This document shows positions 1-11,250 of a DNA stretch of 64,000 nt, piece by piece. Under the pieces are notes generated by a model. The model ran no database searches and was not told the origin of the DNA. It saw nothing but the letters and a program-made list of their open reading frames with translations. The stretch comes from Corbicula japonica (Eukaryota; Mollusca; Bivalvia; Venerida; Cyrenidae). The DNA is taken from positions 5,394,938-5,458,937 of the forward strand of contig JAZAYU010000008.1 of assembly GCA_038501625.1 (NCBI GenBank), read 5' to 3'. Numbering within the stretch: the first letter of the stretch is position 1; each line of letters starts with the position of its first letter. The position numbers and the translations under genes are program-made.

Positions 1-315
1 GATAAAGAATAACTTAAGTCACTTTCTAATAAACATTCAGGATATTTTGTCAAATAAAAATGTTGAAAGGAAAGTGTATGAATTCCTGGACTTACCGCCA
101 TACTTAAACAAACAAAAGCAAATTCCTATACTTAGTTGATATAATAATCAATTCTGGTTTAAAAAGGTAATTTTGTTGATTCAGGCAAAATAGTGTCTTA
201 ACAGTTGGCTGGACTCAGAGAAGATCAATACAATGTACTGCACTTATAAGTTTTTGCTGTAAGTGAATGAAAAATGTATTTAAAAGGAAGTTAATATAAT
301 AACTCAGTGTGATAC

Positions 316-3300
316 CTTGACTTTTTCTTTTATTGCCTTTCTTCTGTCCCTGTTTACCAGCATCTTTGTCAACAACTCTTTGACCGAATTCCATCAACTG
401 ATTTACATCTTCAATGATCTGTTTCTTCCCTTCTATAACACACTTGTCAACTGGCTTTCTTTTCCTTTCCTTCTTTTTAAAACTCTTGTCTTTTCTCTCA
501 TTATCACTTTGTTCTAGATCACTGTCAGTAAGTGTTTCTTGCTTTTGCTTTCTTTTCTTTTTCTTGATTTCCTTTCTGCCCTTCTTTGTTGATTCTTTGA
601 GATCATGTGTTTCCTCTTCATCACTGTTATTTTTCTAGAAAATTATTAAGCAAGAAAATAGAGGATAATAATATAATTAACATTATGTCACTAAGACACT
701 TCTGCATATAGGTTAATAAATGCTTCCACTGACTTCTAAAAATTCTCCTTCCATGCACTGTCATCCACTGGAATACTCTACCACCAGATATCCCACTTTG
801 TACTACCCTCAGATGTGTAATAATTAAAATTTCCAATTGTAATTGAGTGTTTGAGTGTTATTAAATACAATTGAATGTAATTTGTAATTGAAGAAATTTG
901 CAATCACAAGTAATGGTACTCTAATTAATTTCATAGTAAAAAGTGAGGTAATTTCAATTACATTTCAATTACTTTATAATGACATTTACCAAATTATGAA
1001 CATAAATATGAGTACTTAATACAAGTTAAAAAAAAAAATGTCAACATAGGTATGAGTACATGTATATCAGTGTTCTCCTGAGCTATTTAAATGGTTGTCA
1101 GCGCGACAACTATTCACCAGCTTAGATAAATTTCCAACCAACAAGTGTTAAAATCGCAAAGATCTGTTTGTACAGGTATATTTCATTGTCAATATGTCGC
1201 TTATCAATTTTGTAAGTCAGTCAAAATAAGGGTGGAGAAAAATTAGCCTATCACAATCAATGTCTACACTATTTGCTGGGTAACTCCGCCTCCAGATTTG
1301 TGTGTCAGTGTCCTTTGATAAACACTGGCTGCCTGGAGCTGTCTGAGAAAGTTAAGCGACAGTCCAAATTATGCATACAATATTTTCAGTATTCTTCTTG
1401 CACTCGGAGACAAAACTAAGCGTACGTTGAGTGTGAATTTACTTAAAACTAAAATCATACTCCGGTGAATAATACATTCAAAAGAAATTTATTTGCATAT
1501 ACAAAATGATGTGGGATTAACAAATTCTTTTTCAAAAACATTAAGATCAGCAGACATCAACGATAGCTTGGTACCACTGCCAAAGTGTTGGTGTCGCAAT
1601 AATTTCAGAAGAAATACATTTTCTAACCAAGCAGAAAGTTATCAGAGCAACTGACGGCCATTTTCCGCCAGAATACAAAAAAAAACCTTTCAAGTCAGTG
1701 TTACAATTTACTGCAAGACCAAACTACACTTTTCCTTTTGTGGTTTCATTTACTATAATTTGATCAAAATTTGATTTACACAGAGACTTTTGCAGCATTC
1801 ACTTTACTTTTGCTGCATTATTCAGTTTATTTTCCTGAATTCTATTTTTTACTAAATCTTCAAACATGCCTCAACAAAAGAAAATGAATTATGATGTTAC
1901 AGCTGCTTCATTTTTCCCTGATTTTTTTGCTACTGTAATGATTTAAGTCTATAAAGTACTTGTTCTACATCAAGTAAAAACTGTACTTTATCGATAAATA
2001 GCATTTACCCATTTAGATAATTCATAAACACAAAGTCTATGTTAATCAAGAAGCTGTGTTTGGAAAACACATATGTCCTTGGTAGCAAAGTTTGTCACAA
2101 TACAAATTTTAAATGATAGCACAGTGTTAACACTGCAACTAAAATCACATGTTACTTCTAAATAATGAAAATAACATTCTAGTGCCAGAACCTGTACATG
2201 AAAAGAATTTGACATAAAAATCAGATAATGCAACCTATATCTAAGATCATAAAGTACAGATTATTTAAGAAAAAATTGCGACATTGACAGAATTAAATGT
2301 AATGAATGCCTGGGCATTTAGTAGAAACACTGGTGAGGCAAGTATTGGGCGGTGGGCATAGGGCTTTTCATCAATAAATTGGAAAGAGGGCCTTTTCAAT
2401 TGGGCGTGATAATCGTTAAATTTAAGAAAACACAATTTTTTGAAAGATGGGTTCTAGTTCATAAAATTGAAAAGTAATAGGTATTTTTAACTTAAATATA
2501 ATTTTTCAATCACTTCTTTTTTCAAACACCCATCAAAGGAGTCTAACTTGGACATCTTACCTAGCATTTTGGGAAGAGTTTCTGCCTGATTGGGAATAAA
2601 TACTATATTTTTGGATTGGGATGAGGCCTTTTATACACCTTTCCAATAATCAGGGTTGGGCGGTAAATACCACCCCCGGTATTTACCGGTGGTATTTACC
2701 GGTATTTACCGCCCTGGAAAATACTCCCCAAAGTGGCAAATACTGGAAAATACTGGCAAATACTACTCAGATGAGTTTTTTTGCCTTAAAATACTGCAGA
2801 AATCTTAACTTAGTTGACTGTTATTAATGTATAATCATAATAATAATTAAATTACTCATATATTTTAATTAAATTTCATATCAGGTTATCACTTTAAGCA
2901 CTTTAAAGTAAAAATAATTCTTACAGAATTGTCTTTTTTTACTCTAAGAACCAAAAATACAGCAGGTAAGAAATTAATGCTGATCCACCTGTGCACCTGG
3001 CCATTGACACAAGCAAGGCCATAATGTCTAGTCTATTAAAACAACATTACAGGGGGCTGAAATGTCAGGGGCAACAAAGGCAACAGTAAAGTATCATAAA
3101 TAACCTATACAATTTGTCTAGGTGCAAGTAAGTGGTTGTGTATTGGTGTGACTGCAGAAAGCTGCCAAACTGGTGTTCTGTTACAGGTATCTTAGGGGGA
3201 AAGAAGAGATTGACTGGTAGACAGAGGCTTCTTTGTATCTAAACATTATTTGTTATTGTATTCATGTATATTTATTGTAAGTTGTGTACATTACTTGTTT

Positions 3301-6300
3301 ATAATTAAAATTAACCCTCTAAAATGCTGACTCCATTATTGTTAATAATTGAAATTTGAATTTGTCCATATGCTGACTATAAGGGATACATTGTATTGTA
3401 TAAATTCCATGGATGGTCAATTCAAATGACCACTTGTTCAGTACTTAAATTTTTATTTATTATGGATAAAGTGATAAAAGTGTTAAACTTAAGTACAAAT
3501 ATAATGGCAATTAATGGGTAAACTTGAAATTATCTATATGAATGCTGATAATAGATAATATTGTATAAATTCCAGACTGGTAAATTCAATTGACCAGTAT
3601 TTGCCAGTAATTGCCAGTATTTGCCGGTAAATACCGCCGGCATGGACAATACTCATATTTGCCGGCATTTTGCCAACCCTGCCAATAATTCTATTAATTT
3701 TTTGGTTACCTCCCCTGTCCAGTCATGTGACTGCTCTACGGGAAAAATGATTGCTAGCTGTATTAACATAATAGGGAATATGTACCTACAACTTTCGTTT
3801 TAATCATACAATCCTTATTTGAAAAATATATTTTCTCATTGAATTAGTAATTATACATCAGCGACATGATATTTTTGATAATAATTTATAAAACAACCAA
3901 GTTTCTTTGACTAAAAGTGTCCAGTCATTATTCCTTGCGTTAAACACTAAACGACTTTACATAACAGCGGTGTTCTCTCCACGGCTTAATTGAGCGTCAC
4001 CTGTCAATTACTTAAAGGGGCAGATATCATTGACCAATAAAGATCGTGTAATTACTATTTGCTAGGTATCTACACCTCCCAATTATTAAGTAAATCGGAG
4101 TCCTTTAATTACTGGATGTGTCAGCAAATGTATTTGATTTAGCAATTATATGGATTCTTTATCCACATAACGACACGTTATAGAAACAAAAGCCCTCAAT
4201 AAGAAACAAATCTTGGCAAAACATGTTATACATGTTTAATTAAGTGTTAGGGCGAAGTTTGGAAAGTAAAGGCGACGATGTCGCCCGAATCGCCCAGTAG
4301 GCAGAGCCCTAAATGTTGTTCAGAAATTGGTAAATTAAAAGCTTATGTTTGTCCCAATTGCGTTTCATACTGCCTATCAACAAGAATGGTACATGTTCTT
4401 AAAACATTAAAAATCTAAATATCTAATAAATAGTGAAATAAAAAAAGTCTGGCTAGAATAACAGACCAGCAACTTATTTTTTCACCGCCAGCGACGAACG
4501 CAGACCTGCAATAAATAGTGGATAATGTTAGCAGTTATGTGCTTAAGCCATAGTCAGATCGTTCAGCTTTCCCGCAGAGCCTTGTTTTGGATTTATTTCC
4601 GGTCATGGGAAGTAACCTGTACAGGACTGCGAAACTGTTTATTGGAAAGGCGTATAGGCCTGTTATAGAAGGATGAAAAGCCCTGGAAAAGTCTTGGGGT
4701 CTAAATGTCTTGGGGTTGAGACATCTGGCATTCAATAGATGAGCTGATTAGGAATAGGGGGTGCTGGTTAAAAGGGCCTCAGGTAAAAAAGGCTTCGAGT
4801 TAAAACGGCCTCACTTTGGTTAAAACGGCCTCACTATTTGGTCAAAACGGCCTCACATTTTTACTTTTTGGTTAAAATGGCCTCACTTTTAGTCAAAACG
4901 GCCTCGATTTTAGTTAAAACGGCCTTACTTTTGGTCAAATTGGCCTCATTTTTAAAATAAATTTTAAATATTATATTAGCAAAATAAAAATAATTATGGA
5001 TCTTTTATTATGCTTTTAGGAAAAAATAGTTAAAATCGTAGGTATCAGTAGTCTTGATATTTCTTTTATTTTTGCACCACTAATTCTGCATCAGTTGAAA
5101 TGAATTAGGTAAACACTCTGCAATTCGTTTATTTAGTAAATAGTTTAGAGTAATTGTTACATTTTCATGCATATTTCATTTTGATTTCCATTAAAATGTT
5201 TGACTGCGACAGCTTTAAGAGCAATGTTGTAAGAAAAATGGGAGAGAGGACATTGCATAGGTATTATGACATGGGGTATAAGTTACTGATTTTGTTAATT
5301 TTATTTAAAAACTTTTCTTAATTTTAACAACCATCAATTTGTTAAAATCACACTGTGTGACACAAATTTGAACACCACCCCGTTACTGTTAATTTCCAGT
5401 AATTGACAGGATATTCTCACTTGTCAGTCTGTCCCAAAAATAATGGTGTCATGTTGAGCAGGTGTGAAAGACTTATTCAACAATGCACATTGGAGGAAAT
5501 ATCATATTTACCCAGTTTTAATTTACACTGAAAATAACTTAATTGCAATTATTCAATGCTTATATTTGATTTGAAATTTCTCAAGTATTCTGCTTAAAAT
5601 GTTTTCTGAATTAAGGGCCGTCTTGAGTCCTCATTGCACTGACTACAGTAAAATAATAAAACCATCAAAATCTCTGTAATGGTGAAATGCCGTTTAATGA
5701 ACTTTGCACACATAAATGTAATTAATGTATCTTTAATTTGCACTTATTAACACACATTAGAACAGTATAGAAAAATAACTAAATCCAGAATTCCCATTCT
5801 ATTAACGTAAATTAAAATTTAAACAAATAAAAATCATTTAAAAATGTGCACACGAGAAATATGATACAGGCAACAATTATGATTGTCCTTTCGACGAACA
5901 TATTCCTCTCCTCCTGATCAATACACTACAATATGTTAAAACATGTAATTCAAACATGGGTTAACACTAAAAAATAGTGAGGCCGTTTAAACAAATAATT
6001 TTTTGAAAGTGAGGCTGTTTGTACCAAAATGAGGCCATTGTAACCCGAGGCCATTTTGACTGTAATCCGGAATGGGATGTCTGTACATGTAGCACCATAC
6101 CAGAATAGAAAAACTGAAATTAAAAATGATTATCTACTGTTTTTATCTGCAGCTTATCACTTTAATTTCACGGAGAAAACCGTCCCCAGCTGGGAATTGC
6201 ATCATCGCGAAAACTAATTATAATTTGCTGAATCTAACCTTCTGAAACCCAGCCAGCGATTTATTTACGATTTTATAATCAGTCAATTCTTCAAGACTAA

Positions 6301-6394
6301 TAAAATCTGCTAGCTCTTTTTGTGAAAATCCTGCTGTTGAAATATCAATCTTTTTCCATGGCTTTTTTGCTTTCACGTGAATTTCGGAAGCCAT
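316..6394 (-). CDS. DDX24: DDX24-like DEAD-box RNA helicase, N-terminal two coding exons (partial)
   Basis: Two minus-strand exons join in frame (phase 0/0). Exon 1 is 6394-6239: the ATG is at 6394-6392, 52 codons follow, and the donor GT is at 6238-6237. Exon 2 is 634-316, with acceptor AG at 636-635 after a T-rich tract and donor GT at 315-314. Exon 1 encodes a short stretch with PWKKIDI near residues 12-18 and FISLEELTDYKIV near 31-43. From memory this matches the conserved N-terminus of animal DDX24 (WKxVKID...CFEELTDYxLV). Exon 2 is an acidic-then-lysine-rich linker of about 106 residues with several KKKRK-type nuclear or nucleolar localisation signals, as expected before the helicase core. 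DDX24 is a nucleolar ATP-dependent RNA helicase linked to ribosome biogenesis. No helicase motif is in the window; the core would lie left of position 1. A small exon could be missing from the 5.6-kb intron. The exons are well supported; the gene name is inference. Confidence 0.75.
635..2642. other. Intron of the DDX24-like gene, left part
   Basis: No coding signal. Roughly 826-990 is low-complexity sequence built from TAATTG/CAATTA words and may be the remnant of a MITE. Near 1073 a CAGTGTTCTC word resembles one form of hAT terminus, but no partner end was found. 2330-2640 holds several GGGCTTTTCATC and GAGGCCTTTTA-like words without a clear boundary. Confidence 0.5.
2651..3681. mobile_element. 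Non-autonomous hAT transposon, 1,031 bp, with 8-bp TSD
   Basis: The element starts with CAGGGTTGGGCGGTAAATAC and ends with the inverse TGCCAACCCTG. It is flanked by a perfect 8-bp direct repeat CCAATAAT (2643-2650 and 3682-3689), the target-site length of hAT transposons. The subterminal regions (2651-2770 and 3585-3681) are packed with short inverted words of the type GGTATTTACCGG and GGCAAATACTGG, plausible transposase-binding sites. The AT-rich centre has no transposase reading frame, so the copy depends on a helper in trans. It sits in the first coding intron of the DDX24-like gene. Confidence 0.88.
3690..4764. other. Intron sequence between two transposons
   Basis: No exon recognised. 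At 3965 a CAGCGGTGTTCTC word and at 4250-4312 a segment rich in GGCGA/TCGCC ending GGCAGAGCCCTA look like parts of another old hAT-type insertion, but the two ends are not convincing inverted repeats. The rest is unremarkable AT-rich DNA. Confidence 0.4.
4765..6061. mobile_element. Foldback element with GGCCTCA-repeat arms
   Basis: The left arm (4765-4955) carries about eight spaced copies of a 20-odd-base word of the form GGTTAAAACGGCCTCACTTT. The right arm (5975-6061) carries about four copies in inverse orientation (AAAGTGAGGCCGTTT type). The roughly 1-kb centre is AT-rich and has no reading frame of note. Converging arrays of short repeats around a unique centre are the architecture of foldback or MITE-like DNA transposons. 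No target-site duplication was convincing. It lies about 180 bp downstream of coding exon 1 of the DDX24-like gene, within its intron. Confidence 0.75.
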
Positions 6395-6917
6395 GTTTGT
6401 TTATTTCGCAAAATTCCGCTACCATACCACACACTCCAATCGATAAGTATTCTAGACTCTCTTAATGCGATTGTCTCTACTCGGAGAAGCGACGTTTATA
6501 ATCGAGCTTCTAGGTTCTTTAACGAAGATATTTCCCCATAAACCGTCATTTTTGAAACTGATCATTTTATTTACCATGCTCTCTCCCTCTCTCTTTTTTT
6601 TTGAATTTGTGAGGAGGTTGTTTTTTTCTGAATGTGGCAATTCCTGATATGCATATTTCACCTTTTCATAAACTCTCAAACCCCTGCCACCGCCGTGCAA
6701 TAAAAGAGGTAAGCATAGGGATCAACTGTGGGTGGGTTAATCACCAGGCCTGTAGAGCGCTGTACTATGTAGAATATCATGCTGGTAACCTTTCTTTTTG
6801 AATTTACAGATGGTTTTTACGAACAATATTGAAAAAAAAACGTTTGCTAGAGAAAATAAGCCCTTTATCGATAGTAATGATTAATGAACATTGGGCATTT
6901 TTTACAGATGGTTCTAA
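6395..6917. promoter_or_regulatory. 5' flank of the DDX24-like gene, with a repeat fragment
   Basis: This is the region upstream of the minus-strand start codon at 6394, so the helicase promoter and 5' UTR should be here; no TATA box is obvious. 6573-6690 matches, by eye, the repeat copy at 56910-57070 (shared words CCATGCTCTCT and GGCAATTCCTGATATGCATA). Part of the upstream region is therefore transposon-derived. Confidence 0.4.
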
Positions 6918-8085
6918 AACCCCTGTCACACCAGTGTCGCGTTCTCACGGCGTTCCCACGGCGTTCAAGAACGCCGAGGTGCGCGCAGTACGATCGCAAG
7001 CATCGCCGCAGCAACACAGTGGCATCGCCAGTAAACGCAGTGGGATCGCATAGAACGCCAAGCCACGGCGCTCACTTTGAGCATGCACAAAACAAACGCC
7101 GTCGCTCGGCGTTCTGATAAGAGCGCAGTGTGATCGCCGTATGGTCGCCGTTGCAGCGCAGTAAGGTCTCCTACAACGCTACAGGAGCTCCGCGGGCGCG
7201 CACAAAGGTTTCAGTGCGAACGCTGTGGTAATCGGTGGCGCTAAGGCGCTTGCATGGAGATCGCACGGCGTTGTCGGAGATGTCACTGCGTCTTTACAGC
7301 GCTTTATGGCGCGTCTACGGCGCTTATACGGAGTGTTAATTGTTTCACTGCGCTATTTCAACGACTGTACGGAGCTGTCACTGCGATCAATGCGCTCCCA
7401 ATGTGCTTCTACCGCGCTGTCACAGCGATCATTGCGCTCCCAATGCGATTCTACCGCGTTGTCACAGCAATCATTGCGCTCCCAATGCGCTTCTACTACG
7501 TTCATTGACGTTTGTATGACAAACATAATGTACAAGATTGGCAAACAGACATTCATTTCACCATGACTGAAGTACAGCAGCAAGTCGGGCTATTGCTGAC
7601 CTACATGCATGTCATGCATGGCATACATACCAAGATGAAGAAGTTTTGCATATGATTGTAATACGACGAAAGAGGAGAGTCATTTTGCAGGCATAGTCTT
7701 AACTGCTCAAGAACTAACAAGCAAATGATGAAGATTCGTGATACACTTCGTTTTATAGTTAGAACGTCATCAACACGCCGTCAGCGCAGCGTGAGCGACA
7801 TGAAAACGCAGTGCACGCAGTGGAAGCGCCGTAAGAACGCCCTGAAAGCGCAGTGCACGCAGTGAAGGCGCCGTAAGAGCACAGACAATCGCCAAAAAGA
7901 ACTCCGTAGGAACGCGATAGAACGCCATGTAAACTCCGAAGCAACGCCATGGTCGCAGTGAGGACGCCGTGCAGTCTCCATCTTCACGATAAAAGTCAGA
8001 TTTTTCTTGCGATCTCACGGCGTTCTGGAAAATTAAACAACGCCGTGGCAACGCAGTGGAAATGCGCTGAAGTGTGACAGGGCCT
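6918..8085. mobile_element. GC-rich non-autonomous DNA transposon, probably PIF/Harbinger-like
   Basis: Inverted ends CCCTGTCACAC (6921-6931) and GTGTGACAGGG (8072-8082) bound about 1.16 kb that is strikingly richer in G+C than its surroundings. The subterminal regions are dense with GGCGTT/AACGCC and CGCAGTG words in inverted arrangement. Roughly 7389-7512 holds three copies of a 42-bp tandem unit. The central AT-rich part (about 7560-7760) contains stop-broken sequence whose words weakly resemble the region just before the Harbinger transposase fold. TIR style and this relic suggest PIF/Harbinger; no clean 3-bp TSD is visible, so the superfamily is tentative. Reading frames of 113-124 codons inside are not coding. 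Confidence 0.7.
7389..7512. repeat. 42-bp tandem repeat, three copies
   Basis: The word TGCGCTCCCAATG recurs at 7391, 7433 and 7475, giving a 42-bp period with a few mismatches. The array lies inside the GC-rich transposon. Confidence 0.85.
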
Positions 8086-8189
8086 TTACATATATACATA
8101 TAGTCAGTACTGTTCTCAGTAAAATCACCCGTTACCGATGTCATGCAGAGATGGTTACGTATATCAGGGCTATTCGATCAACTTTTTAT

Positions 8190-8300
8190 GGGGTTGTCCG
8201 GGCAAGCTCAGTTGGTTGCGTCGCCGGAATAGCAGGGCTAGGCGCTGTCGCCGTGACGATGCGGGTTCGCTCCCGGCTAGAGGCACTATCATTATGATAA
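8190..8300 (+). mobile_element. tRNA-derived SINE head
   Basis: A box-A-like AAGCTCAGTTGG (about 8204-8215) and a box-B-like GGGTTCGCTCCC (about 8263-8274) are spaced as in a polymerase III internal promoter. A reasonable T-arm is present, but the sequence downstream of it does not pair with the 5' end, so there is no acceptor stem. This is the form expected of a tRNA-derived SINE, not a working tRNA gene. The word CTAGAGGCACTATCATT just after it recurs, slightly changed, at about 8517-8535. Confidence 0.55.
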
Positions 8301-9359
8301 TTATACTGTATAGACCTGTCAATACCGTATCCAGGCGCTCACATTTTTATTGTGAGATTCGGTACCTCTTTTTATAAACAAGTAATAGGCGTTCCAATGG
8401 GTACTTATTGTGCACCTATTGTGCTGCTGATCTGTTTTTGTACTGTTATGAAAGAGATTTTATGTTATCTCTTCTACTAGAGATGTTATTTTATTTTATG
8501 TTATCTTCTTCTTGAGCTAGAGACACTATCATTTTCTACCGAACATCAAGATGACATTATTACACCTCGAGGTTCTAACTGATTTGACTCCAGGTGCTCT
8601 CTCTTGATAAGGTCATTGAGTACCCGCCCCTTTGGCTTTTCAATGAATTATTTCGCCAAGACAACTTGTACTTGTTTTGTGATAGGAGAACCTGTTGGAG
8701 CAAGTAAAGGTTGGTGCACCCTAGAACCTAGCCCAACTATGTGTGCGCAATAAGAGCTTTTCTATATATACGATGGTCGCTCTTCGCGCACAACCCAGTT
8801 ACTATTCAAATCAATGCGGAAAATTTTCCTTCTATTTCTATATGCCGCCGATCGGAAAATGAATCGCAACTTTTCAATCTTTTGCCGGCTTCATAAAGCA
8901 TCTTAAACTTATTTATTTAAAAAAAAATTACATACCTGAGAAGCCACATTCAAGTAGAATCAATATATGTAATCCTTTATAAGTAACGTTTTCGTTTTTT
9001 ATGCAAAACTGTTTTAAACCTCCACCCATGTCGATTACATCGCATAAAGTTTATCTGACTCGCGTTTATCGATAATTTTCACCGTGTAAACGGCATATGC
9101 TGTGGTAGGTCTAACAAGTTATTTTGTGGATTATTCGTTCATTTTGTTGTTACTTTTATCATTATTTATGTTTTATAACGATATTTGACATACCAGTGTT
9201 GAAATTTTCATGTGGGAGTGAAAAAAAAGAATTTAAATCGGGTCGATTTCCACCACAGTTTTGATCGTAACTGCTTGAGACGTAAAGGACAGACAACGAA
9301 AACGTCCGTATGATAATGGGTCTGTGCTTGCAGTCGAATTATTGAGACTACCTAGAACC
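8301..9359. other. Intergenic, transposon remnants
   Basis: 8630-8735 contains a segment (GTTGGTGCACCCTAGAACCT at its end) that recurs at about 56755-56808 on the same strand, so it belongs to a dispersed SINE or LINE-tail family. Nothing else was recognised; the remainder is AT-rich and non-coding. Confidence 0.5.
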
Positions 9360-9762
9360 TATTTGAATTGACTTATTTTAATATAAAACTTGAAATTAAC
9401 TGCGAGCCTATTATTTTGTTAGTGACTCATACAATGCATGGTGTAAATAACTGCTAACTATATGTGTAAATGTACATATTGGATTTAACTAATTAACTCC
9501 GTCGAATCCAAATAAAAAAAAATAAAGAAGATGAAGATGGTGATTTTTGTGATATATTGTGAAATATCCTGCTATGCAGGAGTGCCTCTAAAAGGAAGGG
9601 GGAATATACCAGACAACAACAACAACAACAACAACCTGGCTTAAACCCCTTAAACCCCCAGTGGCAATTTGTTTTCTCACTGACCGTTCCAAGGCGGTAA
9701 CCTCAAGGGTTCTCTTTTTCGTTGTTTGTGGCGTCTTATTTGAATTGACTTATTTTAATATA
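9360..9762 (+). mobile_element. Retroposon-like insertion with 26-bp flanking direct repeats
   Basis: A 26-bp perfect direct repeat (begins TATTTGAATTGACTT) lies at 9360-9385 and 9737-9762. Between the copies are an AT-rich segment, a (CAA)n tract at 9613-9635 and then 100 bp (9634-9735) closely matching the repeat at 56805-56900, with shared TTAAACCCC, TTGTTTTNNCACTGACCGTT and GGTAACC words. The flanking repeat may be a long target-site duplication from retroposition, or may reflect a local duplication. Confidence 0.45.
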
Positions 9763-10249
9763 GCGATGAGTAGGCCCTTATTCTACAAGAACAAAATCAC
9801 ATTGACTTCAGCTGGTTGTCATACAAACTAAGGCGATCAACAAAACCTTATGATCATCAAATAGCTGGTAACAATATTATCCGTACAATTGTTGCATTTT
9901 TTGGCAGCAATATACAGTACCGTCCACAGTACAGTACAGCATTTTAGACAGGAACGGCGGAGAAAACAAAAGTTCATGAAATAACTAGACAAATAGGTAT
10001 TGAAAAATCTTAACGGTTGCGGATATTGTATGGCCATTGTTAATAACACAATCCAATCATTCAGTTCCACAAAACGTTTGTTGTGCCAGCTATGTTAATA
10101 TCTCATTGAAAATCTTAAATGGCGAAGTGTAGGAGTAGTCGGATAGGTTATCAGATTTATTTTTTAGTGGTGGTATTTGGGAAGGGTCAGGGTCCTTCTT
10201 TTTTTAAATCGTTTTTTATTGTATTTGAAGAGGTATAAAACAAATGACA

Positions 10250-10595
10250 ATAACTTAAACATTACTATAAATGTTCATTCTACCCGGCCACTATTGTACT
10301 GTGGAATTCTTTGCCAGCTAATGTTGCACAGGCACCTACCCTGGACCAGTTTAGGCAGGGGGTAACTAAACTGTGCCATAATTTCTAAGCGACTATGCTG
10401 TTTTTACTCTTTTAACTGTAAATCTAGTCTTTTAACTAACACTATCAGCTTTAATTCAGAACTCTCACAAATACATTATGTATTACTTTTTTTCTCCTGT
10501 ACATTTCTTCTTTTAATATTTCTTGTACAAACGCGCACCTGCATAAAATGCTAAACAATAGTGTCATGCAGTATTTATAGATAGATAGATAGATA
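10250..10595 (+). mobile_element. 3' end of a non-LTR retrotransposon (CR1/jockey-like) with GATA tail
   Basis: In one plus frame, 10270-10388 reads SFYPATIVLWNSLP, then a run containing APTLDQFRQGVTKLCHNF and a stop codon at 10386. This is the typical C-terminus of non-LTR retrotransposon ORF2 (SFxPRTIRxWNSLP...APTLDxF). About 200 bp of 3' UTR follows and ends in (GATA)n at about 10579-10594, the kind of microsatellite tail used by CR1-like LINEs. Everything upstream of about 10270 in the ORF is missing, so this is a dead 5'-truncated copy. Confidence 0.8.
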
Positions 10596-10689
10596 ACTGT
10601 TGAGTGGTTAAAGGGCATGGGGTGCGTTTGCTGGGGTCAAGGATGTCTTTTTAAGGTCCCACATCCACCATCCCTCAAATTTTTTGTTG

Positions 10690-11250
10690 TTGTTGAGCCA
10701 GCTTGCAGTTACTTAGTTGTCACATTTAGTTAATGTGCTGGCTTAAGTGCATCTGTTAGTATTTTCCAGACCACAATTTTGACATGCATTGAGCAATCGT
10801 AAGAATTTATATTTGGCATGCATGTTAACATCAGTGAGACAGTGTGGGTTGCATACCTCAGGTCCCATCTCAAAGGTCAAGGTCACAGGGTCAAAGGTCT
10901 TGTGAGAGCATGTCCAGCCCTTAACTTTGACATGCACTGATAATCTTTCTTATATTTTTAATTAATGTTAAATCATCAATAAATGTCATTGAGAGGGAGC
11001 ATGATGCTCAAATTTTAAACCCGAGGTTTTCATCTCAAAGGTCAAGGACACAGTTGGGGGTCAAATATCATGTTAGATATTGCCCTTTCCCTTACTTTGA
11101 CATGCATTGAGCAATCTTGTTTATGCATGTATGTTAATATCATCTGTGAGACAGATGCACGAACCCATGTCCCCAATCTGAAAGGTCAAGGTCATGGTTT
11201 GATTAAGACCAATTTTTGTCGCCTGCAAATTTTACCTTTATGTGCAGTTT
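10690..11250 (+). repeat. Pearl-like tandem monomers, degenerate
   Basis: Three diverged units share TTTGACATGCATTGAGCAATC and (CATCTC)AAAGGTCAAGGTCA words at about 10780, 10920 and 11095. The period is near 160 bp, as in other pearl-like arrays of the window. No hairpin head or tail was identified. 11280-11560, just after, is plain AT-rich sequence. Confidence 0.6.

Noticed and set aside
1073..4312. A large hAT-like element from CAGTGTTCTC (1073 or 3965) to GGCAGAGCCCTA (4312)
   Set aside because: The candidate ends are not inverted copies of each other and no target duplication was found.
7225..8144. Reading frames of 113 and 124 codons on both strands
   Set aside because: They lie wholly within the GC-rich transposon and read its tandem and inverted short repeats; no domain or codon pattern supports translation.
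8190..8290. Possible tRNA gene with A and B boxes
   Set aside because: The acceptor stem does not pair and the region continues into repeat sequence; it fits a tRNA-derived SINE head.
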